64,000 nucleotides of DNA from Drosophila pseudoobscura. Lineage: Eukaryota; Arthropoda; Insecta; Diptera; Drosophilidae. Each line of letters opens with the position of its first letter. Position 1 is the stretch's first letter. Location of the stretch: the NCBI RefSeq assembly GCF_009870125.1, contig NC_046683.1, forward strand, positions 21,151,001 through 21,215,000, given 5' to 3'. Of the stretch, positions 12,586-22,271 are shown piece by piece. The notes below the pieces were generated by a model, which had not been told where the DNA came from, made no database searches, and saw nothing but the letters and a program-made list of their open reading frames with translations. Made by a program: the position numbers and the translations under genes.

Positions 12586-12717
12586 GGCTGGCGAAAATCC
12601 TCTAGCTGAACCCTCCACGAGGGTGCCGGCTGGGCAATGGACACTGCATTACCCCGGACAAGGGTAATGCACTGTCGCTTGCTCTGTCCGGGGTAATGCA
12701 GTGTCTAGCTAAGGCTA
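12586..12717 (+). ncRNA. HDV-like self-cleaving ribozyme at the element 5' end
   Basis: All five helices of the nested double-pseudoknot fold can be drawn. P1: 12586-12592 with 12625-12631 (GGCTGGC/GCCGGCT, 7 bp with two GU pairs). P2: 12603-12607 with 12713-12717 (5 bp). P3: 12610-12613 with 12621-12624 (ACCC/GGGT). L3 is TCCACGA, whose CC can form P1.1 with GG at 12632-12633. P4: 12640-12660 with 12685-12705, a perfect 21-bp stem. J1.1/4 contains GGGCAA. J4/2 is AGCTAA, with C12709 at the catalytic cytosine position. The predicted cleavage site is exactly the element boundary set by the target duplication, the known role of such ribozymes in several LINE families. J1/2 (10 nt) is long. Confidence 0.8.
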
Positions 12718-12854
12718 TGGTCCGGCGTCTTCCCGATTCAAAGTCGGGGGAACCGAACCAGGGCCATGGCTAGAGGTGCCTGGCGGTCAGGCCTAAAACG
12801 CTAGGGGGTGGTCCCCCCGAAAAATATTAACCAGTATGGACCCTCGGGCCAAAT

Positions 12855-14297
12855 ATGGAGGCGAAGAAGGATGAAGCACGGGTTGGGATGTCAACCCAAA
12901 CGTCGGTGGAAAGCGTGACTGCTACCACCGGCGGGCACGGGGAGGAGCAGTCCTCTCTGCGTGTCGCCAGCGGTCACACCTCAGACTTGGCGGGAGCAGG
13001 CCAGGTCAGTTGTAAAGCTACTGCCACAACAACAACAACAAAAACAACTCACTCCGTGCCCTGCAAGTTGAGCCGCACAGATGCCGTAGTCGATACAGAC
13101 ACGGATCTGGAGAGCGTGCTCTCTCTAAGCAGGACGGACGAAGAGAGCCTTCTCCGCTCGCCGGAACCAGGCACCAGCTCCCTGCGTAGGGAAGGGCCGA
13201 AGCGTTCCAAGGAGGGGATGAAGGCCAAGGCGCAATACAAAGCGGCCCTCAACATAAAAAGCCGGCTGCAAGGCAAAGCAGACATCTCCCAGGAGGAGAA
13301 GGTCAAGCTAGCCTGGGCCGAGCAGAGAGTAGAGGAGGGTCGGCTACACTATGCCCAGATGCCACAGATGAGGGCGTCGAATGGCGAATATGCCAATAAG
13401 GTGGAGGAGATGATGGCCACCAAGAGGCAACGCTCGACTGAGAGTGCCATTAAGGACACTCCAGCGAGCAAGCGGCAACGCGGGCCCAGGAGTGCAGCCC
13501 CTCCACCGAAAGCGGCCAAGAAGCCGAAAGCGAAGGTCAGCGAGGTGACCAAACGACACCTGATCGTGGCACTCATTGACCGCAGCGAGGAAAACGGCAA
13601 GATGTCAGCGGCACAGTGGAAGCTGGTGCACGCGCGTCTTGTCGACGCACTCTTTGCACAGATGGAGGAAGACCCCGCGGCCCCAATGCCCACGTTCGAT
13701 GGTGCTGGGTGGCTAAATGGGGTTAAGATCCTGAAGTGCAATGATGACCCAACCCTAAGGTGGCTGACGCGTACGGTCTGCCAACTGGAGGCGATGTGGG
13801 AGGGGGCCAAGCTGGAGGTTGTGGACCGGGAGCTTATCCCGTCCAAGCCTAAGGCGAAGGTACTCTTCCCCATCACGATCCAGGGGGACCGAGCGCTGAA
13901 GCTCCTTCAGCGGCAAAACGCGGACGTGCCAACGGCCGACTGGAGGATCCTACACATTGGTAGCCCACTACCCAACGAGGGGGGCCAGTGTGTGATCCTC
14001 CAAATAAACAAGGAAGCAGAGGATCTGCTATACCCCAAGTTCGGGAAGATGGCGTGGGGCATGGGTAGCGTCTACCTGCGCCTCAAAAAGCGCCACCCTG
14101 AGGACAAGGACGCGCATACCCTGCAGGCAGGCGAGGTGGAAAAGGACCTAGGTCTCGAGTCCATCGTGGAGGCCGCCCAGGGTCTCGCGCTTGAGGACGA
14201 AGACGAGGAAGACGGTGACCTGACGTTAGTAGTCAACCCGTCGGATGCAAGTGAGCCAGCCACCCATGCTAAGTGTGCTGCAGCTAAACTTGCATAA
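12855..14297 (+). CDS. LOA ORF1 protein (480 aa)
   Basis: Presumed nucleic-acid-binding partner of ORF2 in the retrotransposition particle. Residues 1-130 are Ser/Thr-rich and probably disordered. Residues about 195-235 form a Lys/Arg/Pro-rich basic stretch (KRQRGPRSAAPPPKAAKKPK) that could act as a nuclear localisation or RNA-binding segment. From residue 233 (KRHLIVALIDRS) to about 410 lies a globular domain resembling the DUF4780-type region common in Drosophila LINE ORF1s. The C-terminus is acidic (EDEDEEDGD). I see no CCHC knuckles. The chosen start is the first ATG after the 5' UTR. The last 53 nt overlap ORF2 in the +1 frame. Confidence 0.85.
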   Translation: MEAKKDEARVGMSTQTSVESVTATTGGHGEEQSSLRVASGHTSDLAGAGQVSCKATATTTTTKTTHSVPCKLSRTDAVVDTDTDLESVLSLSRTDEESLLRSPEPGTSSLRREGPKRSKEGMKAKAQYKAALNIKSRLQGKADISQEEKVKLAWAEQRVEEGRLHYAQMPQMRASNGEYANKVEEMMATKRQRSTESAIKDTPASKRQRGPRSAAPPPKAAKKPKAKVSEVTKRHLIVALIDRSEENGKMSAAQWKLVHARLVDALFAQMEEDPAAPMPTFDGAGWLNGVKILKCNDDPTLRWLTRTVCQLEAMWEGAKLEVVDRELIPSKPKAKVLFPITIQGDRALKLLQRQNADVPTADWRILHIGSPLPNEGGQCVILQINKEAEDLLYPKFGKMAWGMGSVYLRLKKRHPEDKDAHTLQAGEVEKDLGLESIVEAAQGLALEDEDEEDGDLTLVVNPSDASEPATHAKCAAAKLA

Positions 14298-17200
14298 AAG
14301 CAAGGTAGCGTCGGCGGAGCTCCTCATCGCCATGGAGCAAGGGCTCGCCGACATAGCTCTAGTCCAGGAGCCCTGGATTGCGACAGGCAATTCAGTGGCC
14401 GGACTAAAGTCCTCAAATCATAACCTGTTCTACTCAACATCGGTAAGCAGGAGCAGAACCGTCGTACTCGTACGAAAGGGAATCCATGCTTACCTTATGT
14501 CTCATTACAGCACGGATGACCTGACGGTTGTGATGCTGGAAAGTGAGGAAAAGCGCCTTCTGGTGGCTTCCTGCTACATGGCTCACGACAGACCCGCACC
14601 ACCCGACGAACTCAGGAGCCTGGTGACAGAAGCCGGCACCAAAAACTATCAACTCGTCATCGGAACGGACGCCAACGCCCACCATAATGTGTGGGGAAGC
14701 ACCGACATCAATGACAGAGGTGAGTCACTCTTAGACTTTATACTAGCAACTAATCTATATATAGCAAACGTTGGGGAGGAGCACACCTTCGTAGGTCCGA
14801 CCTCATCCAACGTGCTAGACCTAACACTTGCAATGGGAAACAGTACTACGGTATCTAGCTGGAGGGTCCTCGATAGACCATCCTTCTCAGACCATAAGTA
14901 CATTCAGTTCAAGTGCGAATTCAAACACCTTTCGAAGACAACAGTCTATAGAAACCCCCGGAACACAAACTGGGCAAAGTTTAAAAAGACAGTTACTTCG
15001 AAGCTCGCGAATCCGGGCTCAGTGAAATCCGCGGAGGATATAGAGAAGTCCCTAAAGACCCTATCCAACGAGCTACTGAACGCCTACCATGCATCGTGCA
15101 AACCCTCGAGAACGAAGAGGAGGTCCAAGCCACTCTGGTGGAACCGAGATCTCTCTCTCCAAAGGAACAACCTCAAGGAATTCTTCAAGATCGCCAAACA
15201 AGCGAACGAGGAGATTGTCAATGAGGAATACAAAATCCTACTTAGGAGCTACAAGAAGGAAATACGTAAGGCACAAAGGAACTCGTGGAGAAACTTCTGC
15301 TCCAACATCGAGAAAGTGCCCGAAACCGCCAGGCTTCGGAAGCTGCTTTCAAAGCAGCCCACAGTACAGAGCCAACTAAAACTAGACAACGGACAGTGGA
15401 CAGAGGGCAGCAAAGAAGCCCTAACAGCACTAATGGAGGCGCACTTCCCTGGATGCACCGAGGTCACCGACGCCAAGGAGCATCAGGACCTAGCAACCGA
15501 GGAACAACACCCTCCAATAGGTCTGTTAACCACTAAGAGAATACACTGGGCCATAGACTCCTTCGCGGGCATAAAAGCACCAGGACTGGACGGGATATTC
15601 CCAGCCATGATGCAGTTGACCAAAGAGGTTATCACCCCATGGCTCCTCGCAATATACTCAGCATGCCTAAGTACGGGCTATATCCCCATCCAATGGAGAA
15701 CCTCAAGAGTTGTCTTCCTCCCTAAGGCAGGAAAGTGCAGCCACGTGAGTCCCAAGGACTACAGACCGATAAGCCTTACCTCCTTTATACTAAAAACACT
15801 AGAAAAGCTGTTGGATTTGCACATCAGGAATGAGGTAGAGGGACTGATGTCAACAAACCAACACGCCTACACTAAAGGGAAATCAGTGGAGACGGCACTA
15901 CACTCGCTAGTAGCCACCATCGAGAGCGCCCTTCACAACAAAAAGTATGCTTTGGGAGCATTTGTGGACATCTCAGGAGCATTCAACAACGTGGCCACAA
16001 CCGCAATAACAAGTCGCCTAGAAGCGAATAACATACACCCTGCAATCAACGTCTGGATCAAAAACCTCCTAAGTTGCAGACGGGTGCAATCGGAGTGGGG
16101 CACTGCTTCCATGGTAAAGGGGGCACACAGAGGCACACCTCAGGGTGGAGTCCTGTCGCCACTACTGTGGAATCTGGTGGTCGACGACCTCATCAAGAGA
16201 TTTGAAAGGAAGGCCCCAAAGATAACGGCTTATGCAGATGACATAAGCATACTTATTACGGGTGTATGTCCATCGACCCTCAGCTCCTTAATGGAACGTA
16301 CACTCAGGGAGATACGTGAGTGGGCGGAAGAGGTAGGACTCAGTATCAACGCGGACAAGACGGACCTCATCCTCTTTACCAAGAGGTACAAGGTACCGAT
16401 ATGGACCCCCCCGAAAATTGACCAAACTAGGCTGACCCCAAAATCACAGGTGAAATACCTAGGCACAGTACTGGACAGCAAGCTGGCATGGAGGCCCAAT
16501 GTAGTGGAAAGGGTGAAGAAGGCTACCATTGCGCTTTATGCATCCAAGAAGATGCTCAGCAGCACATGGGGCCTGTCACCTGCTCTAATGCACTGGATCT
16601 ACATCTCGGTGGTGCGACCAACTCTGCTGTATGGAGCCTTAGTGTGGTGGCAGGCTACTGAAAAGAAGACATACCATAAGCTTATGGAGAAGACTCAGCG
16701 ACAGGCTCTGCTCTGTATTACAGGGGCGCTGAGGTCAACCCCAACAAAAGCACTCGAAACCATACTCGGAATCGACCCCCTGGACATTCAAGCTCGCCTG
16801 ATTGCGGGAAAGGCAGCACAACGCCTCATAGCATCAGGAAATCTATCGCCACAAGGATACGGGCATAGTTCAATCGGCAGGGAAATGACCAGATCAACTG
16901 ACTACATGACCCCCCAAACTTGCCTTGACGTCAAAACAACCACATCTCTGGGACCTGAAGACTGGAAGATTGGAAGGGACCAAACTGAGCACCTCAATAT
17001 ATACACAGACGGCTCCAAGATGGACGGAGGAGTAGGAGCGGGCCTATACTGCACAGACCCCGTGATAAGGCTGTCGTATAAGCTACCCGACCCATGCAGC
17101 ATATTCCAGGCAGAAGTTTTTGCCATCGGGAAAGCAGCGGAGGTCGCTCTCCGCACAGAACGAACACACGATGCGGTCAACCTATTCGTCGACAGCCAAG

Positions 17201-17850
17201 CGGCGATAAGATCCATGCAGTCGTCCGTGGTCAGTTCCAGAAGTGTCTTGGCGAGCAGGGAGGCATTAGACATCCTAAGCACGACAAAGACAGTGCGGAT
17301 CTATTGGGTTCCCAGCCACCAGGGCATCGAAGGAAACGAAGCGGCGGACGTACTAGCTAAGGAAGGCGTCGGGCTGGAGAATAGGAGAACCGAGAACGTG
17401 CCTGTCTCCCTCAGAACGCTGCAAGGCGATCTAGAGAAGCAGGCTAGAGCACAGACTGATAGCAGGTGGAGGAGTACCACCACCTGCAGAACCTCGAAGA
17501 TAATGTGCAAGGAGCGCAACGAGAAACTTAGCCACTACCTACTGCACCTACCACGAAAGGACTGCAGACTGATGGTGGGAATACTAACAGGTCACTGTCT
17601 GGCTGCTGCACATGCAGCAAAGCTAGGCATCACCAACAGAGACAGTTGCAGGAAATGTGAGGAACCTGGGGCTATCGAAACCCTGGAACATCTCATCTGC
17701 AACTGTCCGGCTCTCTCAAGGGCAAGGAGGAGATACCTGGGCGCCCCAGTGTTGGCATCACTGGAAGATGCCTCCAAAAGGACGCCTCAGGAACTGCTGG
17801 CCTATGCTAAAAACACCTCGATTCTCGGGGACTTTTTAGAACCACGTTAA
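14245..17850 (+). CDS. LOA ORF2: endonuclease, reverse transcriptase, RNase H (1201 aa)
   Basis: Multifunctional enzyme for target-primed reverse transcription. The APE-type endonuclease occupies about 1-225: N15, E42 (LVQEPW), D142/N144 (GTDANAH), S215-D216-H217. RT lies at about 430-760: motif A with D575 (FVDISGAFN), motif B at 630-636 (GTPQGGV), motif C YADD at 663-666. RNase H lies at about 915-1045: D922 (TDG), E957, D983, H1025 (SHQG), D1035. A zinc motif C1135-x2-C1138-x10-H1149-x4-C1154 follows. All key residues are present. The frame opens at 14233 after TAG 14230-14232. ATG 14245 is first and ATG 14266 (residue 8) is an alternative. Translation probably needs reinitiation or frameshifting because of the ORF1 overlap. 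Confidence 0.95.
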   Translation: MQVSQPPMLSVLQLNLHKSKVASAELLIAMEQGLADIALVQEPWIATGNSVAGLKSSNHNLFYSTSVSRSRTVVLVRKGIHAYLMSHYSTDDLTVVMLESEEKRLLVASCYMAHDRPAPPDELRSLVTEAGTKNYQLVIGTDANAHHNVWGSTDINDRGESLLDFILATNLYIANVGEEHTFVGPTSSNVLDLTLAMGNSTTVSSWRVLDRPSFSDHKYIQFKCEFKHLSKTTVYRNPRNTNWAKFKKTVTSKLANPGSVKSAEDIEKSLKTLSNELLNAYHASCKPSRTKRRSKPLWWNRDLSLQRNNLKEFFKIAKQANEEIVNEEYKILLRSYKKEIRKAQRNSWRNFCSNIEKVPETARLRKLLSKQPTVQSQLKLDNGQWTEGSKEALTALMEAHFPGCTEVTDAKEHQDLATEEQHPPIGLLTTKRIHWAIDSFAGIKAPGLDGIFPAMMQLTKEVITPWLLAIYSACLSTGYIPIQWRTSRVVFLPKAGKCSHVSPKDYRPISLTSFILKTLEKLLDLHIRNEVEGLMSTNQHAYTKGKSVETALHSLVATIESALHNKKYALGAFVDISGAFNNVATTAITSRLEANNIHPAINVWIKNLLSCRRVQSEWGTASMVKGAHRGTPQGGVLSPLLWNLVVDDLIKRFERKAPKITAYADDISILITGVCPSTLSSLMERTLREIREWAEEVGLSINADKTDLILFTKRYKVPIWTPPKIDQTRLTPKSQVKYLGTVLDSKLAWRPNVVERVKKATIALYASKKMLSSTWGLSPALMHWIYISVVRPTLLYGALVWWQATEKKTYHKLMEKTQRQALLCITGALRSTPTKALETILGIDPLDIQARLIAGKAAQRLIASGNLSPQGYGHSSIGREMTRSTDYMTPQTCLDVKTTTSLGPEDWKIGRDQTEHLNIYTDGSKMDGGVGAGLYCTDPVIRLSYKLPDPCSIFQAEVFAIGKAAEVALRTERTHDAVNLFVDSQAAIRSMQSSVVSSRSVLASREALDILSTTKTVRIYWVPSHQGIEGNEAADVLAKEGVGLENRRTENVPVSLRTLQGDLEKQARAQTDSRWRSTTTCRTSKIMCKERNEKLSHYLLHLPRKDCRLMVGILTGHCLAAAHAAKLGITNRDSCRKCEEPGAIETLEHLICNCPALSRARRRYLGAPVLASLEDASKRTPQELLAYAKNTSILGDFLEPR

Positions 17851-17951
17851 CACTCCCGCGACGGTTCATACACCCCCCCATCCGGATAACTAAGGGCCAT
17901 ATTGGCCTATGCGCGGCCCCGCTGAGGGCCGTCCGGGTTAACCTAACCTAA
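17851..17951 (+). other. LOA 3' UTR and TAACC tail
   Basis: Short GC-rich 3' UTR containing a GCGGCCCCGCTGAGGGCCG hairpin-prone segment, then TTAACCTAACCTAACC in place of poly(A). Such sequences are where an ORF2 protein would bind its own RNA. The exact boundary with the duplicated CC is ambiguous. Confidence 0.7.
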
Positions 17952-17966
17952 CCTTACCGCAAAAAT
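17952..17966 (+). repeat. 3' target-site duplication of the LOA element
   Basis: Exact copy of 12571-12585. The flanking sequence then resumes as GTATAATTAATTG. Confidence 0.9.
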
Positions 17967-19413
17967 GTATAATTAATTGAATTAATGAAATATTTTAAAA
18001 TCATAAAAGCTGACAGTCTCGTCCCCCACCGTCCTCTGTTCCCCTCTCCGCACAGCACCGCACCCCTCGACTTTTCCACCGCAATCGCTCATCGACTAAA
18101 AGCAATCAACGTCAGTCTGCGGATAGGAGGCTGGATCAGGGCCACCAGGGGCCGGCAGGGACGGGCAGGGGCCAGCAGGGACGGGCAGGGATCAGCAGGG
18201 ACCCTTTGGGATGAGAGTGAGAGAGTGAGTACATGACTGAGTGACAGTGGCATGTAATTCGATTTTGGTCGCCACTCATTTAAGGACCCTCGAAGTCAGT
18301 CTCTTAGTACCTATTATTGTGTACTGTTTTTGGAGTAATACATTGATGGAAATGTGGGGGGATATGATCAACTAATCCAGTTTGAGATTATTACTATTTT
18401 AACCAAATATAGCAAAGTGCGAATGTAATTTTAGGGGACAATTAAACGGACAACGAACTAATTAAAATGTGGAAATGAGAGCATACTTCTGGGTAGAATT
18501 TCAAAATTATACCAAGAACTTTCTTAGTGAACTAATCCACAGAAATATTGTACGCTGCAGCCGATTCTGGTTCAAAGACCCTGCTCTGACTGCTGGCATC
18601 TTCTCTGACTTAGCGCCTTGCATTTTGTTACATTGTCCGTGCGTTCGCTGGCGTTCCTCCGGAGGCAATTTCATCCGGAATTATCCCCTCCTCTTTCTCT
18701 CAGCTGAAATTTCCCAGTCTCTACTTGCAGCAGGGACATTAATGTGGCATCTGGCTCTCGACATCTTCTCCGACTGTTCCCCGGCAGCCTCCCACTCTAC
18801 TACTACACCATTCTCTTCTGCTCCTTTGTCCTAGCCATCAACAATGTTGTCCGCATCTTCGTCGTTCTCGTCGTCGCTGTGCGGGAATTTGCTTTTAATT
18901 TTTTAATGACGCATTTAGAGACTCGCGCCTCATGCAGGCTACTCCTCACTCTTGGTCCGCTCTCAACTTGTGCCCTGATTTGAGTCCCGGCGGAGGAACG
19001 AGAACCGGCTGCAGACGAGGGCATTGTCTAATATCTGTAAGTGGCAAACAACTTTGCTCCGCATCCATGGACACAACGATGATGGAGCGGACACTCTCAG
19101 GTGTTAATCAATTAGCGGATTAAGGTTTCTATCCACTGTTCTCCTAATAAATGCGCAAATTATCCTGCGGTCTGTCTGCTACTCAGTCATTCCATGATTG
19201 AATCGATTTGGTTTGCGAATTGCCCTCCTTCTTATATTTACACATTTACACATTAAAGACCTTCTAAAGAAAACCAACATCCACGGAAAATATAATGATA
19301 TCCTATGTACTCGATAAACGTGGAAAGGTAAGAAAATGGTGATAGTAAGACATGACAAATCAGTATTTTGACCTTTTATTATTTTTGGTCAAATTAGTCC
19401 TATATGACTATAA
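17967..19413. other. Gene-free; one G-rich minisatellite
   Basis: No gene seen. At about 18138-18200 a GGGACGGGCAGG/GGGCCAGCAGG array repeats roughly five times. The remainder is unique-looking. Confidence 0.5.
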
Positions 19414-19816
19414 TTTTTATACCCGATACTCAAAATGAGTATTGGGGTATATTAGATTTGTAGTAAAAGTAGATGTGTGTAACGTCCAGAAGGAATCGTT
19501 TCCGACCCCATAAAGTATATATATTCTTGATCAGCATCAATAGCCGAGTCGATTGAGCCCTGTCTGTCTGTCCGTCTGTCCGTCCCCTTCAGCGCCTAGT
19601 GCTCAAAGACTATAAGAGCTAGAGCAACGATGTTTTGGATCCAGACTTCTGTGATATGTCACTGCTACAAAAATATTTCAAAACTCTCGCACGCACTCTC
19701 TGTCGAGTCGTTCAATATTAGCGGCGTCTGCCGGAGGAGAGCCATACTGACTTAGTATCGGATATAACTGTAGAGTTGCGGTCTCCGCAGCAACTCACAA
19801 CGTTCCCCCTCGTTTT
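19414..19816 (+). mobile_element. Short, internally deleted DINE-1-like element
   Basis: It begins TTTTTATACCCGATACTC, like the copy at 6169. It runs through the GTCTGTCC array and the ACAAAAATATTTCAAAAC block, then jumps directly to CTCTCGCACGCACTCTC near the right end, losing about 700 bp compared with 6169-7296. The terminal hairpin and the CGTTCCCCCTCGTTTTT end are intact. Both ends are present, so it may be a distinct short subfamily or a single deletion product. Confidence 0.75.
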
Positions 19817-21304
19817 TACTTGTTTTCTTACAAGAATAGGCCGAAAGTCTTATTGTACAAAGATAGAAGCCCGATTGGCTCCTAGTCGAAGAGAGGAAAA
19901 ATCTCTTCGGTCTCTTTGATCATAATTTTGATCGAAATTCTTTAAAATGAAAACCTAGTCAGGAACCTCTATTGGGATCACAGAAAACAAGCAAACCGCT
20001 TGACCACTACATTGTTTGTTTGAGCAGTTTTAGGACCCATTTAGGTCGTCAAACGCTATTGCAGCAGAAATCGTGATGTGTTGTAAGGTAAAAAATGCAC
20101 ATCTATAAAGGTGATATATTGTATGTACGGATGTAGGTTTCACATACATTTTCACACCTCTATGGATATGCATTTCTGCACATTACATAAATTGGCGCCC
20201 AGCGTGGGGCCGGAGTACTAGTTACTACTGGTTAAGACCCCAAAAATGTATCTCTTTGTATTTTAAATTCCAAACTTAAATGAATAGTGTTTCCAGTCCA
20301 ACTACTAGGTTATTGAGAAAATTTTGGTTTAAAATTCTGAGTTTTGGCATAACCAACCAAATACAATCGCCACGTAGCGTAAGGTAGAAAACTTGTATTT
20401 AAATTTTTTATTTAAAAGGTTACCAGAGGACTTCATTGAGGTTAAATTCCGGCGACATGAGAAATCGTATACGAGTATCGTACGGAGTCATGCTCGAAAG
20501 GGACAAGCTGTTGGTATTAAGAGAATAGTGCCGGTAGAGGTGGGATCCCATCAGACTCGTCAGAAAGACGATATCAAAATTCAAGAGGGGCTAGGCCGGA
20601 ACAGGGACGCGGAACTACGTCGTGTAGAGGGATGCATACTATATTGCAGGCTCAACAATTACCATTGAGAAAGTTAATAAAACTAAAACCAAGAACCGCG
20701 CCACAATACTTATCCATTATTAGAAGCTAGCGCTAACGAAAGGAAAAACTATCTAAAATGGCTTTCGTTGGGAATATTATTTTTGGCCAAAGGTCTTCCT
20801 TTGGCTAACATTCATAAGCCTTCTGATTTCTTAGAAGAAAATTGTGATTTTTGGCACGGGTACTGTACGTAAAAATCGTATAAGCAACTGCCAGTTAATT
20901 GTTTATTGTTTAGGTCGACATTTGTCAGTTAATCTATATAGGTGTAACGTGTATCCACGGTGTAGGCAAGATGGTCCCCACAGCTTGGAGCGGTACGCTG
21001 TGAATTTTCCGGCTACTGGCTCGTCGGCCACGAGTGTGGTGTTCTATTATTTTTGCTCCTAAGCAAGGACTAAGGTCTACCCTATTATTACGGAACCGGC
21101 CGGAAAGCACAAAACCTTAAACGAAAGACAATAACTGCACTTGGGAACGTGGAACGAACAGGACTCCTCAGCTGTTCATGAGGAGTCGCATTCGCCCACC
21201 CTACCTTGGTCTTGTTGTGCCAGGCAATTAATACTTAAATTCAAGACCCCTTACGCGATGAGGGACCTACAGGGGCTTGCTGCAGGAGATCAAACGCTAC
21301 AACA
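19817..21304 (+). mobile_element. Degenerate LTR-retrotransposon debris with tRNA-Lys-type primer site
   Basis: The clearest landmark is the primer-binding site at 20193-20210. Upstream sequence (about 20000-20192) is the expected place for a 5' LTR end but no second LTR was matched. Downstream, short frames (20393-20668, 20844-21062, 21141-21347) have no domain I can name. The relation to the Osvaldo-like element at 28.8-33.7 kb is possible, since that group uses tRNA-Lys, but unproven. Confidence 0.4.
20193..20210 (+). promoter_or_regulatory. tRNA-Lys primer-binding site
   Basis: TGGCGCCCAGCGTGGGGC. It differs at one base from the primer site used by gypsy and Osvaldo (complement of the tRNA-Lys 3' end), starting with the TGG that pairs with the CCA tail. 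Confidence 0.7.
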
Positions 21305-21895
21305 CATACTCAAACATTATAAACATCTATTAATTCCTTATGACTAATATTTCAGGTTCCCAATTATTGAGGAACGCAGACGATATTCTTGACTTCCCAT
21401 ATTTAGAAATAAGTCCATCGCTAGGCGAAGAATCAATCGCGAAAAGGGAGCAAGAAGAAAATGGAAGAGATGCAAAATCTTTATACACACAAATTCTTTT
21501 CGCCGCTGCGACGGCATTTTTAGTACCAAATAGACATCGAACCGGACAAGAACATTATAAACACAGTCCACTAATATAAAATCACTCGAGCATATTATTC
21601 ATTATGCAAAGTATTCATGAGTTTTTCCCCCCGGGTATTAAATATGACTTAATTCTAAACAAGTAGAGTAAGGTAAAATAATTAAGTAAGAGGTTAAGGT
21701 TTAGATATATGTACATACATATATATATATATATGAAGAGATAAACTAAACAAAATTGAAAGCAAATAAAAAATGTAATGCGAGACCCAGCTGGGCATAG
21801 CGATCCACAAAAGAAACGGTGTGATAGACGAGACACGTAGGGAAAAGACAATCAAGAGGAGAGACCATTTATGACCTCTGATACCCTTTTTTCTT
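21305..21895 (+). repeat. 590-bp repeat, copy 1
   Basis: The same unit recurs inverted at 34830-35447. It runs from ACATACTCAAACATTATAAAC to GATACCCTTTTTT, and sequence similarity stops abruptly at both ends. It carries a 79-codon frame (21340-21579) similar in both copies at its N-terminal part (NADDILDFPYLE), an AT-repeat (about 21718-21735) and non-coding sequence with no clear LTR ends. It could be the 3' end of an LTR element or an independent short transposon. Confidence 0.6.
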
Positions 21896-22271
21896 ATCTC
21901 ACTTATTGGGTGTGACAAACCTTTGGAATACAACAAAATTAAACGAAAAACGAGCGGCTCAGGCAGGTCGAGCTAAGCTTAGCTGTTCCTTCCTAATTCT
22001 TTCCTCCCCGTGTCCTCATGCCCCGCCACATTCCTTTGCGCTCAGCCACGGATTCCTCTCCTCTGATCACCGGTACTTAGTGCCGCTCAACTGAATAGGT
22101 TCAACAATTTTCCAAAGTCAAACCACTATATCTTTTTAGCCAACTTACCGATTTATATGAAACAATTTTTGTGGCATAGATTGATTCATTGTTAATATAG
22201 CAAGAAAGTTTGTGTTTTCCAGGACACGTTTTTAAAGCTATGTATTTATTAATTTTTTCAAAAACATTACA

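Larger units (their letters stand above)
12586..17951 (+). mobile_element. Full-length LOA-clade (Bilbo/Trim-like) retrotransposon
   Basis: About 5.37 kb, bounded by a perfect 15-bp target-site duplication. The order is ribozyme-like 5' end, 5' UTR, ORF1 (12855-14297), overlapping ORF2 (14245-17850), a GC-rich 3' UTR, and a TTAACCTAACCTAA tail instead of poly(A). ORF2 has apurinic-type endonuclease, RT, RNase H and a zinc motif, the LOA arrangement. Bilbo (subobscura) and Trim (miranda) are obscura-group LOA relatives; which family this is needs a database comparison. No stops or frameshifts were found in either ORF. Minus-strand fragments of a related element lie at 62968-63722. Confidence 0.9.

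Noticed and set aside
12730..12755. TTCCCGA/TCGGGGGAA hairpin resembling a tRNA T-arm
   Set aside because: Lies in the LOA 5' UTR with no cloverleaf; best seen as a UTR hairpin.
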